From: Chloroflexota bacterium
Lineage (GTDB): Archaea > Iainarchaeota > Iainarchaeia > Iainarchaeales > GCA-2688035
NCBI GenBank assembly: GCA_017610335.1
Contig: JAFCCG010000003.1
Location: 1 to 36,740 of the forward strand
DNA: 36,740 nucleotides
Direction: 5' to 3'
Shown here piece by piece: positions 16,102 to 23,869 of the stretch. A program made the translations under genes and the position numbers. A model generated the notes under the pieces. That model saw only the letters and a list, made by a program, of their open reading frames with translations, did no database searches and was not told the DNA's origin. The first letter of the stretch is position 1, and the number at the start of each line of letters is the position of its first letter.

Positions 16102-17408
16102 CTATAAAATTTTAAAGGATTTACTCTCCCTTCCAATATTTCTTTTCTTTGATAGTAATTGAGATTTGGAGGGCAAAACCCAAAATTTTTCCAAATAAGG
16201 AATTTTGAAAGGTAGTTTGGATTTCTGGAACCAATCAATTTAAACCATCTGATAACATTAGCCCTACCGCTAGTTTTTACGGGATATAATTCAATAGTCT
16301 TGCCAAACCTTTTATCGAATTTGGTGCAATCTCTTGTCGAATAAGAAAAACCACTCTGTTTTAAAATTTTAGAAATTGTTTTAACCAAACGTGCGCTCTT
16401 GACTATCAGTTCTATGAAAGGATAAGTGTGAACAGTGTTGTTCTTGTTCTTGAATCCCAAATAAAAGTCAGTATCAAATATTCCGCTAATACAGGCAAGA
16501 GCATATGGCAAACCCGCATCTAAAATAATATTAGGAATGTCAATCAGTCCACTTTTCTTACCAGGAGGTAAACCAATGCATTTGCTGTAAAAACCAATGA
16601 TTGCTTTCGACCTAAATTGGATGGCACAACAACCATTATTATACAATTTTGTATTTAATTCTAAATTGAATAGTTTCTTCTTTAAGGGAATCAAAACAGA
16701 GTCATACCATTTCCTATCATTTATTAGATGCCCACAACAACTGTAGTAATAGCTTATTTGACCCGGGCGTTTATAAATGTTCATGCAGCCATCGCCAATG
16801 TGTGCTCCAATGACATAACACAAATCGACAGAAAGTTCTTTTGGCAAAATGATGCCTTTGGCCAAATCGTTTCTACTAAATGCGACCTTGGAAGTATCCA
16901 AAGAAACAGGGTATGTTTTGATACGGTAATCTAGTGTAGGCAAAACAATATCTTTATTCCCTTTTTTATTCTTTGTAACTAGTTCAAGGCACTTTTTCAA
17001 TGCAACAGTATCTCTCTTCGCCACAGAAGCCTTCATTCTATTTTGAATATACTCCATTCTTGGGGCACTGGCTTTTTGAGCTTTCTTTGTACCCCAATCA
17101 GAAAGCAATTCCTCTTGAATGAACTTGCCAAAGTTTCTATATTTTGGGAAAGAAATACAAATTCTCTCAAAAACATTCTTGGGTAAAAGAAGTTTTTCTT
17201 TGCGCCAATCAAAAACATTTCTTCTTGAAAAGCCAATAAACTGCACAAACTTGTTGAGAAGTTTGAATTCTTCCCAAATCACTTTCTCCAAAAACTCCTT
17301 CTGCTTTCCTTTCTGAAAACGCAATCTTTTGTCTAGCATGATAAATTTTTGTTTCTTCTTTTTAAACCGCTTTGCATAGTCGAGGTTTCCGGTAATCAAA
17401 GGAAACAC
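16083..17408 (-). CDS. LAGLIDADG-family homing endonuclease-like protein
   Basis: A 441-residue protein with two LAGLIDADG-type motifs, YVIGAHIGDGCM (about 198-209) and ALACISGIFDTDFYLGF (303-319), each with the acidic residue expected to bind the catalytic metal. The N-terminal region (about 55-85, GFSRRNVFDWRKEK) resembles a helix-turn-helix. It is free-standing: no intron or intein frame surrounds it. The GTG start at 17408 overlaps the TAG of the upstream small ORF by one base; an ATG at 17339 is the alternative. The final codons and TGA stop lie inside the antisense of tRNA-Ile. It is a likely selfish element. Confidence 0.85.
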   Translation of the reverse strand: MFPLITGNLDYAKRFKKKKQKFIMLDKRLRFQKGKQKEFLEKVIWEEFKLLNKFVQFIGFSRRNVFDWRKEKLLLPKNVFERICISFPKYRNFGKFIQEELLSDWGTKKAQKASAPRMEYIQNRMKASVAKRDTVALKKCLELVTKNKKGNKDIVLPTLDYRIKTYPVSLDTSKVAFSRNDLAKGIILPKELSVDLCYVIGAHIGDGCMNIYKRPGQISYYYSCCGHLINDRKWYDSVLIPLKKKLFNLELNTKLYNNGCCAIQFRSKAIIGFYSKCIGLPPGKKSGLIDIPNIILDAGLPYALACISGIFDTDFYLGFKNKNNTVHTYPFIELIVKSARLVKTISKILKQSGFSYSTRDCTKFDKRFGKTIELYPVKTSGRANVIRWFKLIGSRNPNYLSKFLIWKNFGFCPPNLNYYQRKEILEGRVNPLKFYSAPDRI

Positions 17409-17548
17409 TATCCAAAAGCTATCCCGAGAAAAAAGCCTATATAATAGGTATAGAGCTCTGTGCTCTTCCAGTCAAAGCCAAGCATTTGCAATGCAATTGG
17501 CGGAATGACGAGAAGAAATAAAGGAAAGGCCATCCACTTCAAGTTCAT
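17408..17548 (-). CDS. Tiny two-helix membrane protein, 46 aa
   Basis: ATG at 17548 overlaps the stop of the 34-aa ORF in an ATGA junction, and its TAG shares a base with the GTG of the endonuclease gene. The peptide has two hydrophobic segments (MAFPLFLLVIPPIALQML and YTYYIGFFLGIAFG) separated by DWKSTE. The gapless chaining suggests a translated gene. No family recognised; it resembles small holin-like or anchor peptides only in general form. Confidence 0.55.
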   Translation of the reverse strand: MNLKWMAFPLFLLVIPPIALQMLGFDWKSTELYTYYIGFFLGIAFG

Positions 17549-17649
17549 TGTGAAGACCTCTTCTTCATGTTCTGCAATATTTCATTTAAAGAAATCCCGT
17601 AACTTATAGGATTTCCTTTTGTTTCTGAAAGTTTTTGAGAAAAACTCAT
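17545..17649 (-). CDS. Tiny polar protein, 34 aa
   Basis: ATG at 17649 follows a perfect GGAGGTGAT ribosome binding site (minus strand, 17653-17661) at good spacing. The 34-residue product is polar and basic. It leads a gapless chain with the 46-aa membrane peptide and then the endonuclease. No family recognised. Confidence 0.55.
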   Translation of the reverse strand: MSFSQKLSETKGNPISYGISLNEILQNMKKRSSQ

Positions 17650-17773
17650 TATATCACCTCCAATTTAGAATGAATTTTTTCGTGGACTGTTTTGCTGCTT
17701 TTGGAGGCATTAAACCCTTTGCACCAAAATTAAAGATTTAAACGTGCAAAGGTTTAAGCCGAGAAAAGCAGAG

Positions 17774-17794
17774 TCCTAAGAAAAAATTCCAATA
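17774..17794. repeat. 21-bp direct repeat, copy 2
   Basis: Identical to 15596-15616. It is immediately followed by a perfect GGAGGTGAT (17797-17805), so this copy lies in a transcribed leader or promoter of the 17842 gene. Confidence 0.6.
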
Positions 17795-17803
17795 TTGGAG
17801 GTG

Positions 17804-17860
17804 ATGAGAGTTTTTTATAGTTTAACTGTAGCAATTATATCATGCCTTCCCTTGAAATAA
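17804..17860 (+). CDS. Possible 18-aa leader peptide overlapping the next gene
   Basis: A perfect GGAGGTGAT at 17797-17805 has no properly spaced start for the 17842 gene, but an ATG at 17804 within it opens a hydrophobic 18-codon frame that ends inside the 17842 gene. This could couple translation to the downstream start, or the match may belong to a different start. Weak. Confidence 0.25.
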   Translation: MRVFYSLTVAIISCLPLK

Positions 17861-18150
17861 AGTTTGCAATTCTTGGCATTTTTTTGATTGCACATTTCAC
17901 TGCATTTTATAAAAAATGGTATTATACAAGGCCGTATATTGACACAATTACGCATTTTTTGGGAGGCCTTGCTGTAGGCGCATTTATCAAGGATTGGGGC
18001 ATTGCAATTGCTTTGATTGTTGCATGGGAATTCCTAGAAATGATGATGGTAAGCAAATATTGGAGGGCTTTCAGGGAAACCCCTTTGAACAAGATACAGG
18101 ATACTTTGTTTGGCTTGCTTGGATTTTTTATAGCAGTTGACGTGTTTTAG
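17842..18150 (+). CDS. Small membrane protein, YjdF/DUF2238-like
   Basis: A 102-residue protein with four hydrophobic segments. ITHFLGGLAVGAF, VAWEFLEMM and IQDTLFGLLGFFI place a His, a Trp-Glu pair and an Asp in the membrane in the way seen in the YjdF/DUF2238 group of membrane proteins, though this one is about half the usual length. Function unknown. It begins at ATG 17842 without its own close ribosome binding site. Stop is TAG, inside the ribosome binding site of the next gene. Confidence 0.65.
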   Translation: MPSLEIKFAILGIFLIAHFTAFYKKWYYTRPYIDTITHFLGGLAVGAFIKDWGIAIALIVAWEFLEMMMVSKYWRAFRETPLNKIQDTLFGLLGFFIAVDVF

Positions 18151-18164
18151 GTGATTTTGTGGGA

Positions 18165-18935
18165 ATGTCAAGGGCTCCGGAGTATTATATAAAAAAAATA
18201 AGAAGTAAATTAGTTAGAAACAAGTTGGGAATTGGAGCAGGGTATGCACCTGTTATCCTAACCGAAAACAGGGGTTTGAGGATTTACAACAACCTTTTCA
18301 GAATTGGCACAGGACGCAACATAATTGATGTACTCCAGGAAATGAAAAGGAAAAAGCTTGTTATAATAGACGACGGTGCCGGAAGGAAGGGGCGGTTTTT
18401 GGTTGAGCTGAAAAAGGCGCTTCTGGAAAATGGCATTGAATCAAGGACTATTGCGGTAAGCCTGCGCAGGCGAAAGGGCATTGAAAAAAACCTGAAAACA
18501 GGCTTGATTAATGAAGCAGTCTATGGACCTGCAGAAGAGTTTGTTCCAAAAAAGCAGGCTGACGCAATTTTTTCCGTTCTCGGCTCAATAGACCACGTGC
18601 AAAATTTGGTAAAAAAATACCAACTATTGAAATACGCACATTCGCTGAGAAAGGGTGGCATAATGATGCTTGGATTCTGTGTTGAAAAGGCAGGCACACA
18701 CAAGCCAGAAGAGTTTGTATTGCGCAGGGGTCTCTCTAAAAGTACTGACAGAAGGAGAGGAAACTTTCAGGAAGAATTTGCGGCAAGGCTTGAAAATGGC
18801 AGGATGGAGGATGATTTTGAGGGTGTGAAAAAGGCTTTCAGAAAAAGGGGCTTTGAGGCAAGCTTTCACCCAGTGCCATTTAGTACAATTCGCTTTTACC
18901 CAAATTGGGTACTTGTTTTGAAGAAGATAAATTAG
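18165..18935 (+). CDS. Methyltransferase-like Rossmann protein
   Basis: The AGGTGAT at 18149-18155 is well spaced from the ATG at 18165, making 256 residues; a GTG at 18159 is also possible. KLVIIDDGAGRKGRFLVELKKAL resembles methyltransferase motif I, ADAIFSVLGSIDHV fits the motif IV strand, and YAHSLRKGGIMMLGF fits the motif V/VI region. The N-terminus is basic. A SAM-dependent methyltransferase is likely but the motifs are not canonical, and no substrate can be assigned. TAG stop; converges with the regulator at 18938. Confidence 0.6.
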   Translation: MSRAPEYYIKKIRSKLVRNKLGIGAGYAPVILTENRGLRIYNNLFRIGTGRNIIDVLQEMKRKKLVIIDDGAGRKGRFLVELKKALLENGIESRTIAVSLRRRKGIEKNLKTGLINEAVYGPAEEFVPKKQADAIFSVLGSIDHVQNLVKKYQLLKYAHSLRKGGIMMLGFCVEKAGTHKPEEFVLRRGLSKSTDRRRGNFQEEFAARLENGRMEDDFEGVKKAFRKRGFEASFHPVPFSTIRFYPNWVLVLKKIN

Positions 18936-18937
18936 GC

Positions 18938-19489
18938 CTACTTTTTCGGCAACTGCATTTCATCCCAGATTTCAACAAAACTGTCAACCATTTCATCCAA
19001 AAAACTTTTCTTGTAATTGCTTAAAATAGCAGAAATATTTTCGGAGTCTTTAATGTAAAAAAAGGTTTTTCTTCCAACTCGCCTTTTTTCAACAATGTTT
19101 CCTTGAACAAGCTTTACCATGTGCCAACTTACAGTACTTGGACTTAAACCAACTGCGACCGCAATCTTTTCATTATTTGCCCTTTTCTTGGTTAAAAGAA
19201 AAAGAATTATTTTTCTAAGGCTTGGCTGTCTCAAAAGACTCATTGTAACCTGATCCGCTCCAAGCTGAGGACCCCTTGTACTATAATACCTGACAAATTT
19301 ACCATTTTTTTCAGATTTAATCAAATGCCTTTTTAACAAAAAGTCAATATGGTATTGAAGGCTTCCTGTAGCAATTTTTGTGCGCCTTTGCAGTTCTCTG
19401 AAATGCAAACCAGGGTTTTTACTTATTGCCCTGTAAATCTTATTTCTTGCCCCAAGAGCAAGTGCTTCACTTAATTGTTCGTCTTGCAT
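18938..19489 (-). CDS. Tandem winged-helix transcription regulator
   Basis: A 183-residue protein with two winged helix-turn-helix domains: residues about 10-72 (GLHFRELQRRTKIATGSLQY, then the wing with KFVRYYSTRG) and about 88-150 (NNEKIAVAVGLSPSTVSWHM, then RVGRKTFFYI). This ArsR/MarR-like tandem arrangement is common in archaeal regulators. There are no transmembrane segments or metal-binding cysteines. It lies 21 nt downstream of a three-helix membrane protein gene, and the two probably form an operon. Confidence 0.85.
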   Translation of the reverse strand: MQDEQLSEALALGARNKIYRAISKNPGLHFRELQRRTKIATGSLQYHIDFLLKRHLIKSEKNGKFVRYYSTRGPQLGADQVTMSLLRQPSLRKIILFLLTKKRANNEKIAVAVGLSPSTVSWHMVKLVQGNIVEKRRVGRKTFFYIKDSENISAILSNYKKSFLDEMVDSFVEIWDEMQLPKK

Positions 19490-19510
19490 TATGCCAAAAA
19501 CCCCTACTTT

Positions 19511-19813
19511 TTACTTCTTAAAGATTGCCAAGAAAAGACAAATTAAAATGCCTAATTCAAAAATGTTATTTGCTGCCTTGTGAAAAAAATATCCAGGACT
19601 AATAAACAAGTCGATTATATTCAAACTACATTTTGTTGCAAACAAAAAGAATGCTATTGTTACAAACACGAATCGTCTGCTTCTTGTACGCCTGAATGCA
19701 AGAATTGAAATTGCAAAAAGTGCAATTGAAAGTACAAAAACAATTATGCTTGTAAAAAAATCAAAAGCAACTGCCTGATTTGTAACAGGTCTAAGAATAT
19801 CCCAAAAAGCCAT
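19511..19813 (-). CDS. Three-helix membrane protein beside the regulator
   Basis: A 100-residue protein with hydrophobic segments at about 16-40, 48-70 and 78-98, joined by an Arg-rich loop (RRTRSRRF). Archaeal tandem winged-helix regulators are often followed or preceded by such small membrane proteins (DUF7521-like in haloarchaea); I infer that this is a membrane partner or sensor of the 18938 regulator. No enzymatic motif. An aggttt element precedes the ATG at 19813. Confidence 0.6.
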   Translation of the reverse strand: MAFWDILRPVTNQAVAFDFFTSIIVFVLSIALFAISILAFRRTRSRRFVFVTIAFFLFATKCSLNIIDLFISPGYFFHKAANNIFELGILICLFLAIFKK

Positions 19814-19873
19814 TGAAAAACCTCCATTTATTTAAATAATGTTAAACCAAAAAGGATTTAAAAAGAAAAATTA

Positions 19874-19974
19874 AGGAAAGGCAACCAACTATGAGGTGAA
19901 ACTGTTTACAAAAATAAACAGGTTGCCTTCCTTTGGGGTGATACAATTGTAGGAGGTAATTGTTTCACATAGTA
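19874..19974. ncRNA. Strongly structured intergenic element
   Basis: Several inverted repeats overlap here. Outer stem: 19874-19887 with 19922-19934 (13 bp, one bulged A). Inside: CTGTTTA (19903-19909) with TAAACAG (19916-19922). A longer-range stem: ACTATG-(AGG)-TGAAAC (19889-19903) with GTTTCACATAGT (19963-19974). A fourth: ACAATT (19944-19949) with AATTGT (19959-19964) holding AGGAGGT in its loop. The stems are partly exclusive. No ORF longer than 11 codons is present. It could be a small RNA, a switch or a transcription end for neighbours. Confidence 0.4.
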
Positions 19975-20089
19975 ATAGCCATCTTTGCTTTATAAAGAGA
20001 TTTTGGTACAAAAAAACAATAGTGCAAAAATCGAAGGTGGGCGCGTATTAGCCATAAAATTACAATACAGGCTGATTTAAAAGAAAACA

Positions 20090-20479
20090 TTATTTGATTG
20101 ATATAAGCAATTTTCTGTCACGCGGCCCATCAAATTCTGCAAAAAAAATCCCTTCCCATGTCCCTAAAATAAGCCTTTCAGATTGTACCAAAATTGTTCT
20201 GCTGTTTCCCATGAGAGCCGCCTTTATATGCGAATCCGAGTTTCCTTCGGCATGCTTATAGCCTGCATTTTCAGGAACAAGTTTTTCCAAAGCATCAATA
20301 ATATCACGCTTTACATCAAAATCTGCATTTTCGTTTATTGTTATTGCAGCTGTTGTATGAGGACAGTAAATAACACAAATTCCTTCATTCACACCAGACT
20401 TTGCAACAGCTTCTTGCACCTGGTTTGTAACGTCAATCAGCTCGTTTCTTTTGCCTGATTTTACAGGAATTTCAATCAA
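20090..20479 (-). CDS. yjbQ: YjbQ/UPF0047 family protein
   Basis: A 129-residue protein with the hallmark GICVIYCPHTTAAITINENAD segment (about 34-54), HAEGNSDSHIKAALMG, and GTWEGIFFAEFDGPR. YjbQ-family proteins form trimers with a conserved His/Asp metal site and have a weak reported thiamine-phosphate synthase activity; the true role is unsettled. It is the last gene of the long minus-strand cluster and follows ybaK-gatB by a single base. Confidence 0.93.
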   Translation of the reverse strand: MIEIPVKSGKRNELIDVTNQVQEAVAKSGVNEGICVIYCPHTTAAITINENADFDVKRDIIDALEKLVPENAGYKHAEGNSDSHIKAALMGNSRTILVQSERLILGTWEGIFFAEFDGPRDRKLLISIK

Positions 20480-20480
20480 T

Positions 20481-22346
20481 TTATTCGCCCTTTGTTTTTT
20501 TCAAAATAATGTTTTGCACGTCCTTTGGATTTGCTTTTGCTCTTGTCAAACGCATTACCTGCCCTACAAGAAAGTTGAGGCTTTCCTGCTTTCCTCTTTT
20601 CAAATCAGCAACTGCGGCCTTGTTGTTGGCCATAACTTTTTCAACAGCCTTTTCAATTTCCCCTGTGCCCAAATCCATTGCAAGACCTTGGCTGTCAATA
20701 AACTTTGTTGGCTTTATGCCTTTTGTAAGATATGCAATTATTGCATCCTTTGCAACCTTTTCAGTTATTTTGCCAGAGGAACGCAGTGAAAGAAGGGAGG
20801 ATATCTCTTCGGAGTCAAGCTCGAGAGAATCAAGGTCAAGCTCGCTTCTGTTTACTACCGCCATCAATTCTCTTGTAAGGAAATTTGCTGCAATCTTTGC
20901 ATTAATATCTTTTGCTACATGTTCAAAAAGGACTCCCAGAGCAAAATTTCCTGCAAGAACATTTGAAGTATATTCATCCAAGCCAAATTCTTCAATAAAC
21001 CTTTTTGATTTTGCACCATGCAATTCAGGAAGGTTGCGCTTTATTTGTTCTATTTCACTTTTTGTCACCCTGAAAGCAGTTAAATCAGGTTCAAAAATGT
21101 AACCATAATCGGCTTCTGTTTCCTTGCTTCTTGTTGCCCTTGTGGTCCCCTTAGCTTCATCAAATGCCCTTGTTTCCATTACAATTTTCTTACCTCCAAG
21201 CAAAACATGCTTTTGCCTTGCAATTTCAAAAGCAAGTGCCTTTTCAACACCTTTTTTGCCTGAAACATTTTTCACTTCAACCCTATTGTTTCCATAAACA
21301 CTTGCATTGCAGTCTGCCTTTAGCACACCGGTTGTTGGAGAATAAACTTTGAGATATGAAAGAATTGTCGTAAGCTGGTCAAGAAAGTCACGTGCCTCTT
21401 CAGGTGTTTGCATGTCAGGATCTGTTACAATTTCAACCAATGGAATTCCTGAACGATTGTAGTCAACAAGACAAAAATTGCTTGAACCCATTCCTTCAGA
21501 ATGTACTAATGCTGCAGGATCTTCTTCTAAATGAACCCTGGTAATTCCGACTTTTTTGCCAGTGCTTAACATAATATGGCCCTTTTCCCCTATTGGAATT
21601 TCATATTGGGTTATTTGGAAATTTTTTGACATATCAGGGTAAAAATATGTTTTTCTGCTGAAAAAGAATTCCCGATTAATTTCACAATTCAAAGCAAGAG
21701 CAACCTTCATTGCATAATCCAAAGCAGTTGCATTTAACACAGGCTTGCTTCCAGGATGCCCAAGGCAAATTGGACAACATGCAGAATTTGGCTCTTCTGC
21801 CTGAGTTTTGCAACCACAGAACAGCTTGCTTTTTGTACTTAATTGAACATGACATTCAAGACCAATCATTGTTTCGCCTGAACAGATATCGGCTTTGCTG
21901 CAGTGGTCAAGAATCCTATGCAATTCATTTAAATCAATTATTATTCCGGCTGTCGCAATCCCTGCATTGAAAGAAACTTCCTTGTTTTCAAGCAAGGACC
22001 TGTCAATCACTTTCCTAATTTCAGGAATTAGGGGGGGAACAAGGCCTACTTCGCAACCAGTATATTGTTTAACTTCTGCAGGTTCAGCAAACCTGATTCT
22101 TTTTGCATTAACTACTTTTAAGAGCTTTGATTCGTCAACCCGCTTATCACCTGGCAAAATTGCGAGCAATGGATTTCCATCAACCATGTAAACAAGGGCT
22201 TTTGCAATCTGCTTTAGCTCAACGCCCCTTACCTTTGCGCTGTCAACAGGCTTTTTTACAGGCGCGTGTTCAACAAATTTAAATTGAATTTTTCTTTTTT
22301 CAAGAAAATCCTTCACCCAGGCCTTGCCTTCAATTATTTCACTCAT
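20481..22346 (-). CDS. gatB: YbaK-like editing domain fused to amidotransferase subunit GatB
   Basis: A 621-residue fusion in one uninterrupted frame. Residues about 5-148 match the YbaK/ProX (INS) aminoacyl-tRNA deacylase fold: VEHAPV, the conserved Lys49 in QIAKALVYMV, LAILPGDKRVD, and the G-x3-P loop (Gly101-Pro105). Residues about 157-621 are GatB: GETMIGLECHVQL, a CGC...CCPIC zinc site, YFYPDMSKNFQITQYEIP, DYNRSGIPLVEIV, then the helical/YqeY tail (about 470-621) that binds tRNA. GatB normally has about 480 residues with no such addition. The start abuts the preceding MBL gene. Likely makes Asn-tRNA(Asn), perhaps also clearing mischarged tRNA. Confidence 0.93.
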   Translation of the reverse strand: MSEIIEGKAWVKDFLEKRKIQFKFVEHAPVKKPVDSAKVRGVELKQIAKALVYMVDGNPLLAILPGDKRVDESKLLKVVNAKRIRFAEPAEVKQYTGCEVGLVPPLIPEIRKVIDRSLLENKEVSFNAGIATAGIIIDLNELHRILDHCSKADICSGETMIGLECHVQLSTKSKLFCGCKTQAEEPNSACCPICLGHPGSKPVLNATALDYAMKVALALNCEINREFFFSRKTYFYPDMSKNFQITQYEIPIGEKGHIMLSTGKKVGITRVHLEEDPAALVHSEGMGSSNFCLVDYNRSGIPLVEIVTDPDMQTPEEARDFLDQLTTILSYLKVYSPTTGVLKADCNASVYGNNRVEVKNVSGKKGVEKALAFEIARQKHVLLGGKKIVMETRAFDEAKGTTRATRSKETEADYGYIFEPDLTAFRVTKSEIEQIKRNLPELHGAKSKRFIEEFGLDEYTSNVLAGNFALGVLFEHVAKDINAKIAANFLTRELMAVVNRSELDLDSLELDSEEISSLLSLRSSGKITEKVAKDAIIAYLTKGIKPTKFIDSQGLAMDLGTGEIEKAVEKVMANNKAAVADLKRGKQESLNFLVGQVMRLTRAKANPKDVQNIILKKTKGE

Positions 22347-23084
22347 TTAAACATTCACCTGCATTAAGTCTTTGGCAACATAAATCTTGCCCTTGAATTT
22401 TTTAGCAGCAAGCGCTTTTGTATCTGCCTTTTCAGCTTCCGGCGAAAAATGATGTAATAGCAATTCCTTTGCATTGGCTCTTGCAGCAATACTGGCAACC
22501 TGCTCTGCATTCATATGATCTTCACCCTTTTTTTCACCAAAATTGCATTCAGCAACAAATAAATCGGCATTTTTTGCCAAGTCAACAAGGTTTTCATTCT
22601 GCTCAGTATCACCGGAAAAAACAACACTTTTACCGTTTGCCTCAAACCTAAAGCCCAAACTGCTTGACATGTGCTTCATTTTCTTGGTTATTAAAGAAAA
22701 GTTTGGAAATTTATTTGTTGAATGAGCTTCTAATTCAACTACATTCAATTTAAAGGGAAGGTTTTCAAACAAAGGATAAAGTCTAAACATATTTTGAACG
22801 AAATTTTTCAAACCTTTACCTGCAAAGAGATTAATCTGATTTTTTTCAGTAAGCCCTTTTCTTGCAAATAAAAAAGCAGCAAGGTCATTTATATGATCAG
22901 GGTGTTCACAATGGGTAAAGAAAAGATTGTTTACTTTTGAGTAATCAATGCCTGCGCTCTGCATATTCTTAAAACACCCAAAACCTAAATCAATAACAAT
23001 AGTTTGCTTGAGCAATTCAAGTACAAAACCTGTTGTTACCCTGTTTGAATTAGCTGAGCCACTTCCAAGAACTGTTAATTTCAT
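22347..23084 (-). CDS. Metallo-beta-lactamase-fold hydrolase, RNase Z-like
   Basis: A 245-residue single-domain MBL protein: N-terminal LTVLGSGSANSNR, metal motif FFTHCEHPDHINDL, SGDT (Asp ligand), EDHMNAEQVA and LLHHFSPEA. The order resembles ribonuclease Z and related hydrolases, without the long exosite arm. The first His of the HxHxDH motif is replaced: counted back from Asp63, the residue at that site is Cys59, with a His one position earlier. It overlaps the preceding gene by 4 nt and abuts gatB. A role in RNA or small-molecule hydrolysis is possible. Confidence 0.85.
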   Translation of the reverse strand: MKLTVLGSGSANSNRVTTGFVLELLKQTIVIDLGFGCFKNMQSAGIDYSKVNNLFFTHCEHPDHINDLAAFLFARKGLTEKNQINLFAGKGLKNFVQNMFRLYPLFENLPFKLNVVELEAHSTNKFPNFSLITKKMKHMSSSLGFRFEANGKSVVFSGDTEQNENLVDLAKNADLFVAECNFGEKKGEDHMNAEQVASIAARANAKELLLHHFSPEAEKADTKALAAKKFKGKIYVAKDLMQVNV

Positions 23085-23869
23085 TTGTTCAGCTCCTTTA
23101 TGATTTGCGAATGTATTTTGCCGTTGCTTGCGACAATTGTTTGCTTGTGTGAAAAAAGGTCAAGTTGCTTCCCTTTATCATTTGTTATCTTTCCGCCTGC
23201 TTCTTTGAGAATTACGCTTCCTGCCGCAAAATCCCATGGAAAAGGGCCATATTCTATCCAAGCATCAAATCTTCCAGCAGAAATAAAGGCAAGCCTCAGG
23301 GAAGCTGCTCCAATTATTCTAAGTACCCCCAACTTGCCGGCGACAAGTTTTTTTAAAACGGCAAAATGCCTTTTTCTCATCCCGGCCCTTATTGAAACAG
23401 GCACGTCAAAAACCGCTTCCTCCATTTTACCGACTGTTGAAACATGAATTCTTTTTCCATTTAAAAAAGCTCCTTTGCCTTTTTCTGCGTAAAAAATATC
23501 GTTGATGCTTGGATCAAAAATCACTCCAAGAACCGCTTTTTTTCTTTTAACCAAACCTATTGACACCGCAAAGGACTTTATTCCACGGGAAAAGTTTTTT
23601 GTTCCATCCAAAGGGTCAACAACCCAAATGGCAGTGTCTGAAACTTTTGGATGCTTTTTATCTTCTTCTGCCAAAAACAATGCGTTTGGAAAGTTTTTTT
23701 TAATAACGCTTTTAATCTTCTTTTGGGCCAGGATATCAGCCTCTGTTACAACTCCAAGCCTTGCACTTTTGATTCGCACATACTGCAAATTGCCATAATG
23801 CTTCATTATAATTTTCCCGGCAGCCTTTGCGGCGATAATTGCAACAAGCAATTCCTTACTTTTCTTCAT
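23081..23869 (-). CDS. Inositol monophosphatase-family phosphatase (copy 2)
   Basis: A 262-residue protein with the IMPase/FBPase metal motifs: VTEAD (41-45), AEED (67-70), WVVDPLDGTKNF (82-93, Asp85 and Asp88) and PFPWDFAAGSVILKEAGG near residues 210-230. Archaeal members are often bifunctional inositol and fructose-1,6-bisphosphatases, which would complete gluconeogenesis along with the aldolase and isomerase here; a PAP phosphatase role is another possibility. Overlaps its paralogue upstream and the MBL gene downstream by 4 nt each. Confidence 0.9.
   Translation of the reverse strand: MKKSKELLVAIIAAKAAGKIIMKHYGNLQYVRIKSARLGVVTEADILAQKKIKSVIKKNFPNALFLAEEDKKHPKVSDTAIWVVDPLDGTKNFSRGIKSFAVSIGLVKRKKAVLGVIFDPSINDIFYAEKGKGAFLNGKRIHVSTVGKMEEAVFDVPVSIRAGMRKRHFAVLKKLVAGKLGVLRIIGAASLRLAFISAGRFDAWIEYGPFPWDFAAGSVILKEAGGKITNDKGKQLDLFSHKQTIVASNGKIHSQIIKELNK

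Noticed and set aside
16083-17408. Endonuclease as an intron or intein of a host gene
   Set aside because: No host coding sequence or exon halves flank it, and tRNA-Ile is intact without an intron.
7510-18935. General reassignment of TAG to a sense codon
   Set aside because: TAG ends gatD, the GGDEF gene, the sugar isomerase, and the genes at 17842 and 18165 at their expected lengths, so it is an ordinary stop here.
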